From contig JABRWF010000008.1 in the NCBI GenBank assembly GCA_018343915.1, positions 2,852,001 to 2,916,000 of the forward strand: a stretch of DNA of 64,000 nt, given 5' to 3'. Every line of letters begins with the position of its first letter. Position 1 is the first letter of the stretch. Position numbers and translations under genes: made by a program. Shown here piece by piece: positions 1-10,000 of the stretch. The notes beneath the pieces are model-generated. The model saw only the letters and a program-made list of their open reading frames with translations. It searched no databases and was not told the DNA's origin. Origin of the DNA: Agroathelia rolfsii. Lineage: Eukaryota > Basidiomycota > Agaricomycetes > Amylocorticiales > Amylocorticiaceae.

Positions 1-176
1 ATTGATTAGAGTACAATCAAGAGGGAGAACCAAGCATAATCATCCCAGATAGGAAAGATGCACTAGTGTGGACATATGGCAACTTCAGGGATTGATGTCA
101 AGAAGGTCAGTCAATATATGGAATGCTCTGATAGGCAGAAGCACATTAGTGATGGGAAGGAAGCACGAAGGGAGGC
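1..176 (-). repeat. R1 LTR copy a, first segment (interrupted)
   Basis: This is part of a reverse-strand copy of the R1 LTR family, the commonest repeat in the window. It aligns with the complete copy at 19531-20406. The copy starts upstream of the window, is broken here by Cop1, resumes at 12932 and ends at 14091. The 5 bases before Cop1 (GAGGC, 172-176) are repeated after it at 12927-12931. ORFs crossing this segment are chance frames. Confidence 0.85.
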
Positions 177-364
177 TGTTGGATAATAAGGACAATACAC
201 AGCTATGAATATAGTATGTACTTTTATATGCGTCAGAACAATTATTCTTTTTGTATCTTTTGTAGTCTTTTATCTTATGTCTCACAATTAACGTATATGT
301 ATAAAACCGATACATTTTATCTACCGAATATACAAGTCATTTTCTCATCACATTTATTCCAACA
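177..364 (+). repeat. Cop1 5' LTR
   Basis: 188-bp LTR opening TGTTGG and closing CCAACA, matched by 12739-12926. It contains an AT-rich stretch with TATAAAA-like sequence near 300 that may be the core promoter. Confidence 0.95.
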
Positions 365-365
365 T

Positions 366-381
366 GTTATGAGCCCTGAGC
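366..381 (+). other. Cop1 primer-binding site (half-tRNA-iMet type)
   Basis: GTTATGAGCCCTGAGC begins 2 nt after the LTR. It matches, at 15 of 16 positions, the complement of the anticodon stem-loop of fungal initiator tRNA-Met as I recall the yeast sequence. This is the internal half-tRNA priming known for Drosophila copia and Ty5, rather than tRNA 3'-end priming. The same site occurs in Cop2 at 40766-40782. Confidence 0.75.
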
Positions 382-465
382 TTTAACTAACTTCATTTAA
401 ACCCGCTGCTTATAACTCTGAACTCTCTCTGCTTATCACACCCTTGATTGACACTTGCCGATACA

Positions 466-1337
466 ATGTCAAAAGATACTTCCACCAGTGATCTCGGCCG
501 TATGGACCACCTTCATGGTGCCGAAAACTATAGTGCATGGAAATGGAAAATGGAAGACGTACTTGAGGAGCTGGGGCTCCTTGGTCATGTAAAAGGTGAA
601 ATTACTCAACCGGAGGAGAGCAAAACTACAGAATGCCAGGAATGGAATCAGAAGCAGCGGAAGGCGCTTCGGGTGATCCAATTGCATGTGGCTGAGAAAG
701 TGGCCAGCACCCTTGCTATGGCTGAAACCGGTATGCAGGCCTGGAATATTTTGAAAAATTGTTTTCAGGCTTCGGGTGATTATGCAGCACTCACACTCAG
801 ACAGAAAATGTACCGAACTTTTTGTTCGGAGGGTGAGTCCGTCGAGGAGTTTATTAATAAATTCAAAGGATGGCAGGATGAACTACAGCTTATGAACAAG
901 CAGTTAACTGGTGAAGATTTTTGTTATTTACTTATGTCAGCTTTATCAGATTCGTGGGAGCCATTCATCAAAGCGGCGTCAGGAGAGGATTACAAAGATC
1001 TGGAGAAGCTGATGTCAAAGATTGCCGAGGAGGATAACCAGCTCCAGGTGCGGCATGGAACCGATGAGACCACACTTGCCTTTAAAGGTAAGGCTGGAGG
1101 TCGAAGCAGTGGAAAAGCACCAGTAGAATGCTTTAATTGTGGTAAAAAGGGTCATATTGCTAAATTTTGTAGGTCTAAGGGCAAGAAAAAGGATGATGGC
1201 GCAGCCACTGGCATGGCCAAGTCATTTCCTATTACAGCAGAAGCCCTACTCAGCGAAAAGGATGAAAATTTATGGCTGGGCGATACAGGTGCCAGCATAC
1301 ATGTAGCATTTGACAAATCATTTTTTAGGAACTACAC
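466..1337 (+). pseudogene. Cop1 Gag and protease start (5' part of Gag-Pol)
   Basis: First segment of the Cop1 polyprotein, frame 1. The first ATG is at 466; an upstream TTG at 448 is in frame but less likely as start. The protein has a copia-type Gag region and a CCHC zinc knuckle at 1131-1172 (C-X2-C-X4-H-X4-C) that would bind element RNA. Next comes the protease active site D-T-G-A-S near 1282-1296. The segment itself is open. It is cut at 1338 by a solo GypA LTR, so the frame now runs into LTR sequence and stops at 1467. Reading resumes at 2322 in the same frame. Confidence 0.88.
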
Positions 1338-2316
1338 TGTTATAAGTCGCTCGATGTATTGTAATTTTATTTTGAATTTTTCACTATTTCTCCGAATTTT
1401 TCCTGATTTTTCTCTATTTTTTGATATATATATTGTATATTACGTAAACACATACTCTGATGACTAAGCAAGTCATGTGACCAGTCGACCACGTGACTGG
1501 CCATCATGTGACCACTAGTCATGTGACATATTATGTAAACAAGAGTCTAGAGCATGGGTCCGGATCATGACACCACTTTGACTCGCTATAACTAATAATG
1601 GTGCGATATCACGCCATACTTAGCATTACTGCGCACAGACCACGTAGCTGCGCACAGACCAGGTAGAATTAGTATATAACCCTGTAGTGCCTCTACCTGA
1701 AGACCTCAGATTCGTTCTCTTCGTCTTCAGGTAAGCACAGTAGTGCTTTGTACTAGATAGATGCTAACATAATAAAAACCTTCGTCTTCAGAGCCCCTCA
1801 CCTCTCAAGGCGTGACTGCCTGTCTCCCCCTCTCTCTCTATCATCCTCCAAATCCCTTAGGCTTGGTGCCAGAGGGTTACTGCGTGCTCTGTGCTGCAGT
1901 AGTTAAAGAGGTCGCTTAGTGCCCCTCTTCCGTTAGCACGCATAAGACAGGTCCAGGCCTTTGGCTGACCATTTGCGTAGCTGTATACACTACATAGTGC
2001 TTAGTGCACTCAAGCAAACAAAGGCAGTGCCCTGCGTTTGTCGCGGTTAAGATACATCGTACCCATATCCATATACACAAGACATTTCTTGCCTTGATAG
2101 TAGACCTCGTGTGAAAGCTTTGTAAGCTTGGAGTAACACTTGGTGACTGAAAAGCTAGAAGTTGCGTGATAGCAGAGACCGGGCAAGGAAGTGTACACCC
2201 GCGCGTCCTAAGTCTTAGGAGTTGTAAAATAGCCTTACTGGCTACCCCGTACCTTTGAGGGGTTGACGTAGACTTTAGTTGAGTTTTAGTAGCAAGAGGC
2301 AGGTGTGCTCTTGACA
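1338..2316 (+). repeat. Solo GypA LTR in Cop1
   Basis: A 979-bp LTR of the GypA family with TGTTA...TTGACA ends and the target duplication TACAC at 1333-1337 and 2317-2321. It is a relic of a GypA insertion that lost its body by LTR-LTR recombination. It is more diverged from the GypA LTRs than those are from each other, so it is older. It keeps the TATA box, the paired GCGCACAGACCA motif and both copies of the CTTCGTCTTCAG repeat. The ORF at 1916-2326 on the reverse strand is an LTR artefact. Confidence 0.95.
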
Positions 2317-2321
2317 TACAC

Positions 2322-4344
2322 CACATCGAACATCAAGTAGATTAAAGGCGCCGGTTCTGCAAAGGTCGCAGGCACTGGCTGCATTGACGTTATCACTCAT
2401 GTTGGTGACAAAACGTACGAGCTTACACTTAAGGATGTCTTACATGTGCCGAGCATGAAATTCAACCTTATTTCTTTGGGACAGATGGAAAAGGCAGGTT
2501 TATCATTTTATTTGACAGATGGCCAAATGGATAGTATCAAGCAACCGAGCAATACAACGATTATTCAAGGCGAGCAGCTGGACAGCCACCTCTACAAGAT
2601 ACATGTGGAACTCCAGCATATCACTCCTGTTACCTACCCCGTGACCCAGTCCAGAACTGAAGCACAGCCACAAGGACCAGTGCAATGGTCTTGGACTGAA
2701 TGGCATCAGGCGCTTGGGCATATCAATTTCCCAGCACTGCAATATTTATAGCAGAAGGGCATGGTTACAGGATTCGAGGTCACCACTAAATCACCTGAAT
2801 CAATAGCGTGTGAAGCATGCATCCAGGCCAAGAGTCATGTGAAGAATATCCCAAAGGAAACAGCAACAAAAATCCACCAGATTGGGGAACTTGTGGTTTT
2901 GGATGTATGGGGACCAGCCCGGGTAACCGGCATTAACAAACACCGGTATTTCTTTTCATTTACTGATGCTGCAACCCGTTATACAATGGTATATTTCTCG
3001 GACCAAAAGTCTGATGCTCCTAAATTTGTTTAGGCTTACAAAGCATTTTTGCTAACCCAAACAGGAAAGTAGATGAAAATACTTAGAGTAGATAATGGTA
3101 AAGAATATATTAACTCTGAGTTACAGGACTATTTACGAAAAGAGGGCATTCGAATTGAGACCATGGCGCCACATTTGTCATTCCAAAATGGCATTGCTGA
3201 GCACATGAACCGCACACTTGTCGAAGCTGCAAGGGCCATGATTTTTGGTGCTGACGTCAGCATCTCACTATGGCCAGAAGCCATGGCCTATGCATGCTAT
3301 ATCAAGAATCGCACCCCTCACAGAAAATTAGTCAGCGTCACACCCTATGAAGCCTTTTGGGGCAAGAAGCCCGACATCAGTCACATCCGCCCATTTGGTT
3401 CAAAGTTCTGGGTCCATGTTCTGGACCAGAAGTGTCACAAGCTCGAACCAAAAGCCTGGGAATTCATTTTTACTGGGTTCTCTGAAACGTCACTTGCACA
3501 CCGTTACTAGTCACCTCAATCACGCCAGATCCTCACATCACGCAACGTCACATTCATACCTAATGATTGTGTCACATCGTCACCCGGTCCTGTGACATTC
3601 AAGAAAACATCAATTGAAGACACATGGTCACAGGAGGAGGAGGAAGATGAAGATAACGATGATGGAAAGGGTAGTGAGGAGGAAAAGGAGGAGGCTGGTA
3701 GTAAAGAAGATAAAGAGGATGAGGAAGAAGGTGATGAAAAAGGAAACCATGATGAAGAGGAGGAGATGCCTGAAGAAGATGACGATGAGGGAGATGATGA
3801 AAATTCCCAAAACAAGAAATTATCTATCAAAATCAAACCCCGAAAACTACGCCGATCCCAGCACCTTGCCGAAAAGGAGAAAGCCAAAGAAGGCAGCTCG
3901 GACGCACCTGCAGAAGAAACTCACCATGACATTCATTTTGCTTACGTATTTGGAGTTATGGAGGGACAGGAGGAGCTGAGGACGTGGTCTGAAGCTAATA
4001 GAAGCAGGGATGCCAAGAAGTGGAAGGGAGCAATGGATCGGGAAATGGGTCAGTTGGTGGATAGAAAGACATTCAAACTTGTAGGTCTTTCGGCCGGACG
4101 CTGGGCACTCACTTCCAAATGGGTATACAAGATCAAACGAGATGAAAAGAGGAACATCGTCAAGTACAAGGCTCGACTCGTCGCACGTGGTTTTGAGCAG
4201 AAACCTGGCATTGACTACAAGGAGACGTTTGCTCCTGTGGTTCATCATAACTCACTACGCATGCTGTTCGCAATGGTGGCAGAGAAGGATATGGAAATTC
4301 ATCAGATGGATATAGTTAATGCTTACCTAAACAGGAAGCTGGAG
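2322..4344 (+). pseudogene. Cop1 integrase and N-terminal reverse transcriptase
   Basis: Middle part of the Cop1 polyprotein. From 2322 it shows the end of protease, then the integrase zinc-binding region (HQALGH... with CEACIQAKSH near 2810), then the integrase core: D in VLDVWGP near 2905, D in VDNGKEY near 3087, and E in the NGIAEHMNRT region near 3200. A linker follows at 3630-3800, extremely rich in Glu/Asp/Lys. The RT starts near 4020 (KWVYKIKRDE, YKARLVARGFEQ). Frame 1 throughout, broken by TAG at 2749, 3031, 3070 and 3508. Several of these are readable as Trp or Gln codons altered by a G:C to A:T change. GypA enters right after the RT catalytic-aspartate region (HQMDIVNAYL). Confidence 0.88.
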
Positions 4345-4480
4345 TGTTACGAGTCGCTCGTTGTACTATAATTTTATTTCGAATTTTTCATTATTTTTCC
4401 GAATTTTTCCTGATTTTTCTCTATTTTTTGGTATATATATTGTATATTACGTAAACATATACTCTGATGACTAAGCAAAG

Positions 4481-4535
4481 TCATGTGACCAGTCGACCAT
4501 GTGACTGGCCATCATGTGACCACTAGTCATGTGAC
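4481..4535 (+). promoter_or_regulatory. Four-fold CATGTGAC (E-box-like) array in GypA U3
   Basis: Four copies of (T/C)CATGTGAC start at 4481, 4497, 4512 and 4527, about 15 nt apart. CATGTG is an E-box half-palindrome of the kind bound by fungal bHLH factors such as Cbf1. Similar TCATGTGA or CACGTG boxes occur in the U3 of the GypB, GypD and S5 LTRs. Confidence 0.5.
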
Positions 4536-4636
4536 ATATTATGTAAACAGAGTCTAGAGTATGGGTCCGGATCATGACACCACTTTGACTCACCATAACT
4601 AATAATGGTGCAATATCACGCCATACTTAGCATTAC

Positions 4637-4686
4637 TGCGCACAGACCATGTAGCTGCGCACAGACCAGGTAGAATTAGTATATAA
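4637..4686 (+). promoter_or_regulatory. GypA core promoter: paired TGCGCACAGACCA plus TATA
   Basis: TGCGCACAGACCA occurs at 4637-4649 and 4656-4668, followed by TATATAA at 4680-4686. The same doublet just upstream of a TATA box is seen in GypB (51837-51870), GypC and, on the reverse strand, GypD and GypF, although the surrounding LTR sequence differs. Confidence 0.65.
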
Positions 4687-4701
4687 CCCTGTAGTGCCTC
4701 T

Positions 4702-4739
4702 ACCTGAAGACCTCAGATTCGTTCTCTTCGTCTTCAGGT
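4702..4739 (+). other. Hairpin around the GypA start site
   Basis: ACCTGAAGAC (4702-4711) and GTCTTCAGGT (4730-4739) are perfect 10-bp inverted repeats enclosing the predicted start site. The right arm contains the predicted splice donor. RNA starting at 4715 lacks the left arm at its 5' end but has both arms in its 3' LTR copy. Confidence 0.6.
4715..4725 (+). promoter_or_regulatory. Predicted GypA transcription start and self-primer
   Basis: AGATTCGTTCT lies 35 nt downstream of the first T of the TATA box and is the exact reverse complement of the 11-nt PBS at 5326-5336. By analogy with Tf1 of fission yeast, the RNA 5' end would fold back on the PBS and prime reverse transcription. The start site itself is inferred. 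Confidence 0.75.
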
Positions 4740-4797
4740 AAGCACAGTAGTGCTTTGTATTAAATAAATGCTAACATAATAAAATCTTCGTCTTCAG
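4738..4797 (+). other. Predicted 60-nt 5' leader intron in GypA LTR
   Basis: The donor is CAG|GTAAGC at 4738, the branch-point-like GCTAAC is at 4770-4775 and the acceptor TTCAG ends at 4797. The 13-mer TCTTCGTCTTCAG ends at both 4737 and 4797, so the intron is bounded by a direct repeat with exactly the intron length as offset. Comparable units exist in GypB, GypC, GypD, GypF and S5 LTRs. Splicing is not demonstrated. Confidence 0.5.
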
Positions 4798-5325
4798 AGC
4801 CCTTACCTCTCAAGGCGTGACTGCCTGTCTCCCCCCCTCTCTCTATCCTTCTACAAATCCCTTAGGCTTTGTGCCAGAGGGTTACTGTGTGCTCTGTGCT
4901 ACAGTAGTCAAAGAGGTCGCTTTGTGCCCCTCTTTTGTTAGCGTGCATAAGACAGGTCCAGGCCTTTGGCTGACCATTTGCATTTGCTGTATACACAAAC
5001 ATAGTGCTTAGTGCACTCAAGCAAGTAAAGGCGTTGCCCTGCACTTGTCGCGGTTAAGATACATTGCACCCATATCTGCACACACAAGATATTTCTTGTC
5101 TTGACAATAGACCTCGTGCAAAAGCTTAGTAAGCTTGGAGTAACACCTGGTGATTGGAAAGCTAGAAGTTGCGTGACAGTAGAGACCGGGCAAGGAAGTG
5201 TACACCCGCGTATTCTAGGTCTTAGGAGTTGTAAAACAGCCTTACTGGCTACCCCGCACCTTACAGGGGTTGACGTAGACACTAGTTGAGTTTTGGTGGC
5301 AAGAGACAGGTGTGCTCTTGACATT

Positions 5326-5336
5326 AGAACGAATCT
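5326..5336 (+). other. GypA primer-binding site (self-priming)
   Basis: AGAACGAATCT starts 2 nt after the LTR, and no tRNA 3'-end complement (TGG...) is present. It is the exact reverse complement of 4715-4725. Confidence 0.75.
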
Positions 5337-5722
5337 CCCCACCATTTTTCTGCGCTAGTTGCTTTGTGCACTAGAGGAGGTGTAACGAGCCTCGTTATTT
5401 GAAGCAAAAGACACATCACATACGCAAATTTAGTAGACTACCACGGACTCTTTACCTACAAAAAGTAGTAGTTTTCAATTTCGCACGTTTCTTTATTTTT
5501 GGGAAATTCTTGGCTGGCTTGCGCTTGGTGTTAGAAAACCAAGGGTGCATCAGTTTTCACGAGCTATTAAAGGGAACGCAACCCGAGTGGATAGACGTGA
5601 AAGGCTCCGGCCGACACAAGTAGCCCATATAAAGCAAACCGTTTAAGTAGAATAGGCCTAGCTTCAAGGGCAAAAACAAATTTTTATATACAAATCCGTT
5701 TTGGGAGTCTCCAGTCTTACTG
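5337..5722 (+). other. GypA 5' untranslated leader
   Basis: Leader between PBS and gag. It contains no convincing ORF; the short frame at 5399-5623 matches nothing recognisable. Packaging signals would be expected here but none can be identified by eye. Confidence 0.5.
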
Positions 5723-7015
5723 TTGAGCTTGCCCACCATTTCACACCCAAACCCACCACGAGAACCCACTCCTCCTCAACCTGAGTCAGAAGAAGAATCC
5801 TCTGAAGCAGAATCATCTGAAGAGGAATCTTCTGACGAAGAAAACCCCACCTTTTTCCCTCCGTTTCCATCCGCACACGCATCCGCACACAACTCCCCTC
5901 GCCCCCAATCACCAATGGCACAACAAGTCGACAATGCTGCCTTAATGCAGCAGCTCATCCAAAACCAAACAATGATGATGCAATGGATGCAGCAACAGGG
6001 TGAAGCACGAGGCAAGCCTAAGGAAATAGGGCATGCACCACCAACTTTCGATGGACAATGGGTCAATTACCACCCTTTCCTTCAGAAGTTTCAAGCTTAC
6101 CTGGAGCTAAATCCCAGAGTGTACATTACGGATGAGGAAAAGGTGAAATACCTTTTGGGTTTAATGGTGGAAGGTGCCACGGCTTGGTCCAGCTTGTGGT
6201 ACACCGAATTAGGACTACAAAACCGGGTACCTGGGCCCGTAACATACCAGGAAGTAATTGAAAGCTTCAAATCTTTATTTGGGGCCTTTGACGAAAAAGT
6301 AGCAGCAAGAGACCAGCTGCGTCACCTGCGACAAGGCACCACATCCACAAGGAATTTTGGGATGGCCTTTATGTTGCTAGGTAAAAGGACAGGGTTATCC
6401 GATGATGACCTTAGAGAGAAGTACCTGGAGAGGATGAACGTCAAGCTACGACGTATCATTACAGGCTGGGATAGGGATACCTCAACCCTAACTAAGTTGA
6501 TGAATGCGGCACATGACGCAGAAGTCAACCTAATGAAGGAAGAGATGTTATCCAGCAAAAGATACTGGTACAACAACAACCCCCAGTCTGACCTCCAGCG
6601 GAACGATCCTGACGCGATGGATATCTCGGCTACTATATTGGGAAGGACACCCAATGTATCAAAAAACCCATTCCTGAGTGCAGGTCCTGCCCAGCAGACC
6701 TCCCCGTTGCAAGTGGCTGCAACGCAAAATAATCCGACCACACAATCCAACAATCTGTTTAGGCGGAAAGACATCATCTGTTATAATTGCCAAAAGAAAG
6801 GGCATATAGCACGGGACTGTAGAAGTCCAAAAGCTGACAAAGGCAGCTCAAACAATCCTTTCCAAAAGGTAGCGGCAGTATCAACGCCAACGCCAACACC
6901 ACCACCAGCAAACCAGGGGCCGACAAGTAGCCCAATGACACAGGATGATATGTTCAATATGATTCAAGAGCAGGGCCAAATGATTGCGGCCTTAAAAGAC
7001 AAGCTGGGTTTTTAA
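5723..7015 (+). CDS. GypA Gag polyprotein
   Basis: Open Gag frame of about 430 codons. It opens in frame at a TTG (5723); the first ATG is at 5915 (MAQQVDN), so the true start is uncertain, but the Ser/Glu-rich stretch encoded by 5783-5842 resembles one in GypB Gag downstream of its ATG, favouring a longer protein. A capsid-like region (FDGQWVNYHPFLQKF onward) is followed by one CCHC zinc knuckle at 6779-6820 (CYNC...GHIARDC). The C-terminus LKDKLGF matches the AFKDKAGF end of the other gypsy Gags. Gag assembles the cytoplasmic virus-like particle and binds genomic RNA. Pol follows in the -1 frame. Confidence 0.9.
   Translation: MSLPTISHPNPPREPTPPQPESEEESSEAESSEEESSDEENPTFFPPFPSAHASAHNSPRPQSPMAQQVDNAALMQQLIQNQTMMMQWMQQQGEARGKPKEIGHAPPTFDGQWVNYHPFLQKFQAYLELNPRVYITDEEKVKYLLGLMVEGATAWSSLWYTELGLQNRVPGPVTYQEVIESFKSLFGAFDEKVAARDQLRHLRQGTTSTRNFGMAFMLLGKRTGLSDDDLREKYLERMNVKLRRIITGWDRDTSTLTKLMNAAHDAEVNLMKEEMLSSKRYWYNNNPQSDLQRNDPDAMDISATILGRTPNVSKNPFLSAGPAQQTSPLQVAATQNNPTTQSNNLFRRKDIICYNCQKKGHIARDCRSPKADKGSSNNPFQKVAAVSTPTPTPPPANQGPTSSPMTQDDMFNMIQEQGQMIAALKDKLGF
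7006..7012 (+). other. Gag-Pol -1 frameshift heptamer in GypA
   Basis: G GGT TTT sits immediately before the gag stop (CTG GGT TTT TAA) and fits the X XXY YYZ rule for -1 slippage. After slipping, frame 1 is open through the protease. The same heptamer is conserved in GypB, GypC, GypD and GypF. Confidence 0.7.
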
Positions 7016-10000
7016 ATCGGTCAGAGTATGCGGCCAATGCTACTGACCAATTTGTACAAAATAAGATGTCTTCCATTTTTACCTCTTCTTCTTTTTTGAT
7101 TTCTGCCTCTTCTGTACAAGGTGTGCATGGGCAACACCTAAATATACCTATTATGTTCCATGGACATTTCTCTACTATTTCTTTATCAGCTATGATCGAT
7201 TCCGGAGCCACCTCCACCTTCATAAATAAAAAATTTGTAGAAAAACATAACATAAAAACTTCACAATTACATAAAAAAATTCCTTTGTACAACATAGACA
7301 ACTCTCCCAATGCGATTGGTTTCATTTCAGAATACGTTACGCTCTTAACCCAGATAGGACAGGAAAAGCAACAATTGGTGTTCCTAGTAGTGGACATTGG
7401 TACCGAGGATGTAATCTTAGGTATTGATTGGCTAAGACTAGAAAATCCTGTCATTAACTGGAAAAAAGGAAATGTAACTTTAATGGACGACCTGCTAAAA
7501 GATAAGGAATACAAAAAAATTAATAAAATCATAAAAGATGAGGAATCTCCTCCAAAATTGGCTGCAACTGTGGGTTTGCCACCCCAATACCAATAACATG
7601 TCCGGGTATTTTCCGAGGCCGAGTCTCAACGCTTTCCTACCAGCAAACCATATGACCATAAAATCGAACTGGTAGAAGGAGTAGAGATGAAAAGAGCCAA
7701 GGTATACCCCCTGTCAATCCCGGAGTTAAAAGAGCTGGATGCGTACTTGGAGGAAAATCTAGCAAAGGGCTACATAAGAAAATCTCAAAGCCCCTATGCC
7801 TTGCCGTTCTTTTTCATACCCAAGAAAAATGGAAAACTAAGGCCTATAGTGGATTATCGTCAACTAAATAATATCACTATAAAAAATTCCTATCCACTAC
7901 CGCTCATCTCCTCCATTGTCAATGGACTCTCAAGAGCAAAAATATTCACCAAATTAGACCTACGATGGGGATACAACAATGTACTGATCAAAGAAGGACA
8001 TCAAGAGCGGGCAGCATTCATAACCCCTCGAGGACTCTTTGAACCCCTAGTAATGACCTTTGGTTTATGTAATGCTCCAGCCACATTCCAAGCTATGATG
8101 GACGAAATATTTGCAGACCTAATCGCGCAAGGATTAGTATATGTATATATAGACGACATCATTATTGCCACGGCCAACCTAGAAGAACACCGACGACTGG
8201 TACATGAGGTTTTACGGAGGTTAGCAACTAACAACCTATTCGCAAACCTAGAAAAGTGCCTATTTGAAGTACCAGAGGTAGAATTCCTAGGCGTAATAAT
8301 TAGCTACAACCGTATACAAATGACCAACGAAAAAGTACAAGCAATCTTAGACTGGCCCGTCCCTAAAACAGTTAAAGATGTGCAAAAGTTCAGAGGTTTA
8401 GCCAATTATTATCGAAGATTTATCAAAGGGTTCAGCAATATTACCAAACCCCTCGATAAATTAACGGGCAAAGGAGCTTGGAAATGGGAAAAAGAGGAAC
8501 AGAAATCATTTGACGATCTCAAAAAGGCTTTCACTACAGCCCCAGTGTTGGCGATATATGACCATCAGAGAGAAAGTCGAATTGAGACTGATGCCTCGGG
8601 TTATGCAACTGGTGGAGTTTTCTCCCAGTTACAGGATGATGGTGAATAGCACCCTATTGCGTTCCACTCCAAATCCATGGATGATGCTCAAAGAAATTAT
8701 GACATCTGGGATAAGGAAATGCTAGCAATTATCCGAGCATTGGAGGAATGGCGCCATTATATCATTGGATTACCGAAACCGGTAGAAATTTGGTCTGACC
8801 ACAAGAATTTGGAATATTGGGCTACAAGTCAGCATTTAAGCCGTCGACAAGCACGTTGGTATAGGATCCTACAAGAATATAATTTCACGTTATGTTACAA
8901 AAAAGGATCAACCAATGGACGAGCAGATGCCCTATCTCGACAACCAGATTTCTACACGGAAGACTCTCAGGATAATCTCAATATCACCGTATTACAACCC
9001 TCCCATTTCAAGATTATGGCTGCAAAAAGAGGACATATTTTGGTTGAAGGAGAAAAGGAGATCTTGACAGAAATTAGACGGGAGAGCACCGAGTTGTTGG
9101 AATCCCTCTATCAGATTGTCAAGATAGGTCCACGACAAATCGCCCTGGGTTTACAGGATTGGGAAACAGAAGACGGACTAGTGCTATACAAAGAAAAAGT
9201 ATTTGTGCCCCCCAACAAAGATCTGAAAGAAAAAATTCTGGCCAAATACCATGACTCAGCACTAGCAGGACATCCGGGACGCACAAAAACGCTAGAACTC
9301 ATAAGCAGAAACTACTATTGGATCAATATGACAAAAGAGATAAACCAATATGTAGATTCGTGCTTACTATGCCAAGCAAATAAACCTAGCAGACAAGCGC
9401 TACCCGGACTACTTCAACCTCTCCCCGTACCAGGCAAGCCATGGGAACACGTAACCTCAGATTTGATTGTTAAGCTACCCAAGTCACATGGGTTTGATTC
9501 AATTCTGGTGGTAGTAGACCGGCTAACGAAATTGGCACACTTCATACCAACCAATGAAAACATCTCTGCCAAAGACGTAGCCGAACTATACGTCAAAAAT
9601 GTGTTTAAACTTCATGGTACACCGTCAACATGGACCTCGGATCGCGGCCCCCAATTTGCAAGTCAGGTGATGAAAGATATACATGCTAGCCTACACATCA
9701 AGACTGCATTGTCCACAGCATATCACCCACAAAGTGATGGACAAACTGAGCGTGTAAATCAGGAGGTAGAACAGTACCTCAGGATTTTCTGCAATCACCG
9801 ACAAACAAATTGGGTGGATTGGCTACCGTATGCGGAATTCATGCATAACAATAGAAAAAACGAAAGTACACGCACAAGTGCTTTTGAACTTACCTATGGT
9901 TATGTCCCAAATTGGGAAGCCAAAGATATCCAAGATCCAACTCCAGGAGCCTTCAACTGGATAGAAAATGCCAAAGAAGCACGGAAAGAGGCCCAGGCAG

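Larger units (their letters stand above)
4345..5323 (+). repeat. GypA 5' LTR
   Basis: 979-bp LTR, TGTTAC...TTGACA. U3 carries four CATGTGAC boxes (4481-4535), two GCGCACAGACCA motifs and a TATA box. R/U5 carries the predicted start site, a hairpin and a predicted intron. Related solo LTRs lie at 1338-2316 (+), 13017-13996 (-) and 32370-33351 (-). Confidence 0.97.

Noticed and set aside
1916..2326. 136-codon reverse ORF, recurring at 4938-5345, 11174-11569 and (forward) 32434-32772
   Set aside because: It lies entirely in the GypA LTR and recurs only because the LTR recurs; no start context or domain.
3614..3979. Lys/Arg-rich ORF and its antisense Ser-rich partner (3516-3887)
   Set aside because: Shadow frames of the acidic linker of Cop1 Gag-Pol.
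4345..5323. GypA LTR as a host gene promoter
   Set aside because: No host gene follows; the promoter motifs serve the element.
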